From contig NZ_OY726397.1 of the NCBI RefSeq assembly GCF_963378095.1, forward strand, positions 3,782,001 to 3,846,000: 64,000 bases of DNA, in the 5' to 3' direction. Of the stretch, positions 61,894 through 64,000 are shown piece by piece (positions within the stretch are counted from its first letter, which is position 1; each line of letters begins with the position of its first letter). This stretch comes from Mycolicibacterium sp. MU0053. GTDB taxonomy: Bacteria; Actinomycetota; Actinomycetes; Mycobacteriales; Mycobacteriaceae. A program made the translations under genes and the position numbers. The notes beneath the pieces were generated by a model, which worked only from the letters and a program-made list of their open reading frames with translations, searched no databases and was not told the origin of the DNA.

Positions 61894-63648
61894 ATGATTC
61901 AAGAGCATCGCTATGACGTCGTCATCGTCGGTGCCGGCGGCGCGGGTATGCGCGCCGCCGTCGAGGCCGGACCCCGCGCGCGGACGGCCGTACTGACCAA
62001 GCTGTACCCGACGCGCAGCCACACCGGCGCCGCGCAGGGCGGGATGTGTGCCGCCCTGGCCAACGTCGAGGAAGACAACTGGGAGTGGCACACCTTCGAC
62101 ACCGTCAAGGGCGGCGACTACCTCGCCGACCAGGACGCGGTGGAGATCATGGCCAAGGAGGCCATCGACGCGGTGCTGGACCTGGAAAAGATGGGGATGC
62201 CGTTCAACCGCACCCCCGAGGGCCGCATCGACCAGCGTCGCTTCGGCGGGCACACCCGCGACCACGGCAAGGCCCCGGTGCGTCGCGCCTGTTATGCCGC
62301 CGACCGCACCGGCCACATGATCCTGCAGACGCTGTACCAAAACTGCGTCAAGCACGATGTGGAGTTCTTCAACGAGTTCTACGCGCTGGACCTGATCCTG
62401 TCCGAGACCCCCAGCGGGCCGGTGGCCACCGGAATCGTCGCCTATGAACTGGCGACCGGCGACGTGCACGTGTTCCACGCCAAGGCGATTGTCTTCGCCA
62501 CCGGCGGATCGGGGCGGATGTACAAGACCACCTCGAATGCGCACACCCTGACCGGCGACGGCATGGCCGTGGTGTTCCGCAAGGGACTTCCGCTGGAGGA
62601 CATGGAATTTCACCAGTTCCACCCGACCGGCCTGGCCGGTCTCGGCATCCTGATCTCGGAGGCCGTGCGCGGCGAGGGCGGCCGACTGCTCAACGCCGAC
62701 GGTGAGCGGTTCATGGAGCGCTACGCGCCCACCATCGTCGACCTGGCGCCCCGCGACATCGTCGCGCGTTCCATGGTGCTCGAGGTGCTCGAGGGTCGCG
62801 GCGCCGGGCCGAACAAGGACTACGTCTACATCGACGTGCGCCACCTCGGCGCGGACGTGCTGGAAGCCAAGCTGCCCGACATCACCGAATTCGCCCGCAC
62901 CTACCTCGGTGTGGACCCGGTCACGGAACTGGTGCCCGTCTACCCGACGTGTCACTACGTGATGGGCGGCATCCCGACCACCGTCACCGGACAGGTGTTG
63001 CGCGACAACAACAACACCGTGCCCGGCCTGTACGCCGCCGGCGAATGCGCGTGCGTCTCGGTGCACGGCGCAAACCGGTTGGGCACCAACTCACTGCTGG
63101 ACATCAACGTGTTCGGCCGGCGCGCGGGCATCGCCGCGGCCGAGTACGCCGCCGACAACGACTTCGTCGACCTGCCGCCGAAGCCCGAGGAAATGGTGAC
63201 CGGCTGGGTGTCCCACATCCTTTCCGATCACGGCCACGAGCGGGTCGCCGACATCCGCGGGGCGTTGCAGCAGTCGATGGACAACAACGCCGCGGTGTTC
63301 CGCACCGAGGAGACCCTCAAGCAGGCGCTCACCGACATCCATGCCCTCAAGGAGCGCTACTCCCGAATCACCGTGCACGACAAGGGCAAGCGGTACAACA
63401 GCGACCTGCTGGAGGCCATCGAGCTCGGCTTCCTACTCGAGTTGGCCGAGGTCACCGTGGTGGGCGCGTTGAACCGCAAGGAATCTCGCGGCGGCCACGC
63501 CCGCGAGGACTATCCCAACCGTGACGACACCAACTACCTGCGTCACACCATGGCCTACAAGCAAGGCGAGGATCTGCTTTCCGACATCCGGCTGGATTAC
63601 AAGCCCGTGGTCCAGACCCGGTACGAGCCAATGGAACGGAAGTACTGA
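61894..63648 (+). CDS. sdhA: Succinate dehydrogenase flavoprotein subunit
   Basis: SdhA oxidises succinate on covalently bound FAD. The 584-residue protein has the dinucleotide fold DVVIVGAGGAGMRAAVEAG, the FAD-linked His43 in TRSHTGAAQGG, GDYLADQDAVEIMAKEA, HQFHPTGLAGLGILISEAVRGEGG, the active-site Arg in RSMVLEVLEGRG and VHGANRLGTNSLLD. ATG 61894 follows the sdhD stop by 13 bases. Orthologue of Rv3318 (the Sdh2 complex of mycobacteria). Confidence 0.96.
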   Translation: MIQEHRYDVVIVGAGGAGMRAAVEAGPRARTAVLTKLYPTRSHTGAAQGGMCAALANVEEDNWEWHTFDTVKGGDYLADQDAVEIMAKEAIDAVLDLEKMGMPFNRTPEGRIDQRRFGGHTRDHGKAPVRRACYAADRTGHMILQTLYQNCVKHDVEFFNEFYALDLILSETPSGPVATGIVAYELATGDVHVFHAKAIVFATGGSGRMYKTTSNAHTLTGDGMAVVFRKGLPLEDMEFHQFHPTGLAGLGILISEAVRGEGGRLLNADGERFMERYAPTIVDLAPRDIVARSMVLEVLEGRGAGPNKDYVYIDVRHLGADVLEAKLPDITEFARTYLGVDPVTELVPVYPTCHYVMGGIPTTVTGQVLRDNNNTVPGLYAAGECACVSVHGANRLGTNSLLDINVFGRRAGIAAAEYAADNDFVDLPPKPEEMVTGWVSHILSDHGHERVADIRGALQQSMDNNAAVFRTEETLKQALTDIHALKERYSRITVHDKGKRYNSDLLEAIELGFLLELAEVTVVGALNRKESRGGHAREDYPNRDDTNYLRHTMAYKQGEDLLSDIRLDYKPVVQTRYEPMERKY

Positions 63649-63650
63649 CC

Positions 63651-64000
63651 ATGAGTGCACCCGTGATCGACAAGCCCGAGGCCGGCGACCCGCCACTGCC
63701 GCCCGTGCCCGACGAGGCCGTCATGGTGACGTTGAAGATCGCCCGGTTCAATCCCGAGAACCCGGACGCGGCCGGCTATCAGAGCTTCCGCGTGCCGTGC
63801 CTGCCCACCGACCGGCTGCTGAACCTGCTGACCTACGTCAAGAGCTACCTGGACGGCACCCTGACGTTCCGGCGCTCCTGCGCCCACGGGGTCTGCGGCT
63901 CGGATGCCATGCGGATCAACGGCGTCAACCGGTTGGCGTGCAAGGTGCTCATGCGCGACATGCTGCCCAAGAAGGCCGGCAAGCAACTGACCATCACCAT
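63651..64000 (+). CDS. sdhB: Succinate dehydrogenase iron-sulfur subunit, N-terminal part
   Basis: SdhB carries electrons from FAD to quinone through three Fe-S clusters. The window holds the first ~116 codons, ending inside the gene. After a proline-rich start, the ferredoxin domain appears with the [2Fe-2S] ligands in FRRSCAHGVCGSDAMRIN and the last Cys in RLACKVL; clusters [4Fe-4S] and [3Fe-4S] are beyond the edge. ATG 63651 is 2 bases after the sdhA stop. Orthologue of Rv3319. Confidence 0.95.
   Translation, partial: MSAPVIDKPEAGDPPLPPVPDEAVMVTLKIARFNPENPDAAGYQSFRVPCLPTDRLLNLLTYVKSYLDGTLTFRRSCAHGVCGSDAMRINGVNRLACKVLMRDMLPKKAGKQLTIT

Overview
The window is GC-rich chromosomal DNA from a mycobacterium, most likely a rapid grower (Mycolicibacterium type). 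Gene content and order largely follow the Mycobacterium tuberculosis interval from about Rv3264c to Rv3319: manB-wbbL-rmlD, lcp1, fadE25-purE-purK, accD5-accE5-maf-sseA, accA3, usfX-sigF, lat-lrpA, an Rv3292 homologue and pcd, lhr-nei, glpD2-lpdA, amiB1-amiA1, deoD-pmmB-upp, an Rv3311 homologue, add-deoA-cdd and sdhCDAB. These correspondences come from recalled synteny and protein motifs; no database search was run. I see no rRNA, tRNA, CRISPR array or classical insertion sequence. No stretch longer than 300 bases lacks a gene.

Layout. 1-1350: the end of a NUDIX gene, then an orphan AbiEi/DUF559-type gene enclosed by two hairpin repeats of the same geometry. 1348-7322: cell-wall sugar genes (mannose activation, rhamnose synthesis and transfer, arabinogalactan ligation), a TIGR03089 protein and biotin ligase. 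7286-17810: fadE25, purine genes, membrane proteins and the acyl-CoA carboxylase subunits accD5, accE5 and accA3, which the nearby biotin ligase would serve. 17818-21738: a block with an NmrA-like protein, malate dehydrogenase and a nucleotidyltransferase, next to the anti-sigma/sigma pair usfX-sigF behind a good SigF promoter. 22541-27834: a membrane-anchored Mrr-like nuclease, then a lysine-degradation cluster. 27831-31000: a BM3-like P450 with its divergent TetR gene, and a cassette of small secreted proteins around a hemophore-related gene.

31219-36332 holds an unassigned operon of three translationally overlapping genes, including a divergent DyP-type peroxidase, facing a MalT-like LuxR regulator. 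This is one of the two best candidates for an undescribed system; the other is the hairpin-flanked nuclease cassette at the left end. 36457-42847: Lhr helicase, Nei glycosylase, an MTB12-like secreted protein and a DUF2834 protein. 42870-45837: a desaturase and its reductase, divergent from a FabR/DesT-like TetR gene with two matching operators. 45867-64000: pseudouridine synthase, glycerol-3-phosphate dehydrogenase, LpdA, amidohydrolases, nucleoside and nucleobase salvage (deoD, upp, add, deoA, cdd), a sugar-phosphate mutase, and succinate dehydrogenase running off the right edge.

Control signals. At least 17 genes begin 6-8 nt after a TANNNT-like hexamer, the arrangement of leaderless mycobacterial promoters; in three of them the hexamer starts with the TAG stop of the preceding gene. 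Other genes have plain AGGAGG-type ribosome binding sites. Two genes (a RluA-like synthase and deoA) have no ATG, GTG or TTG where homology places the start.
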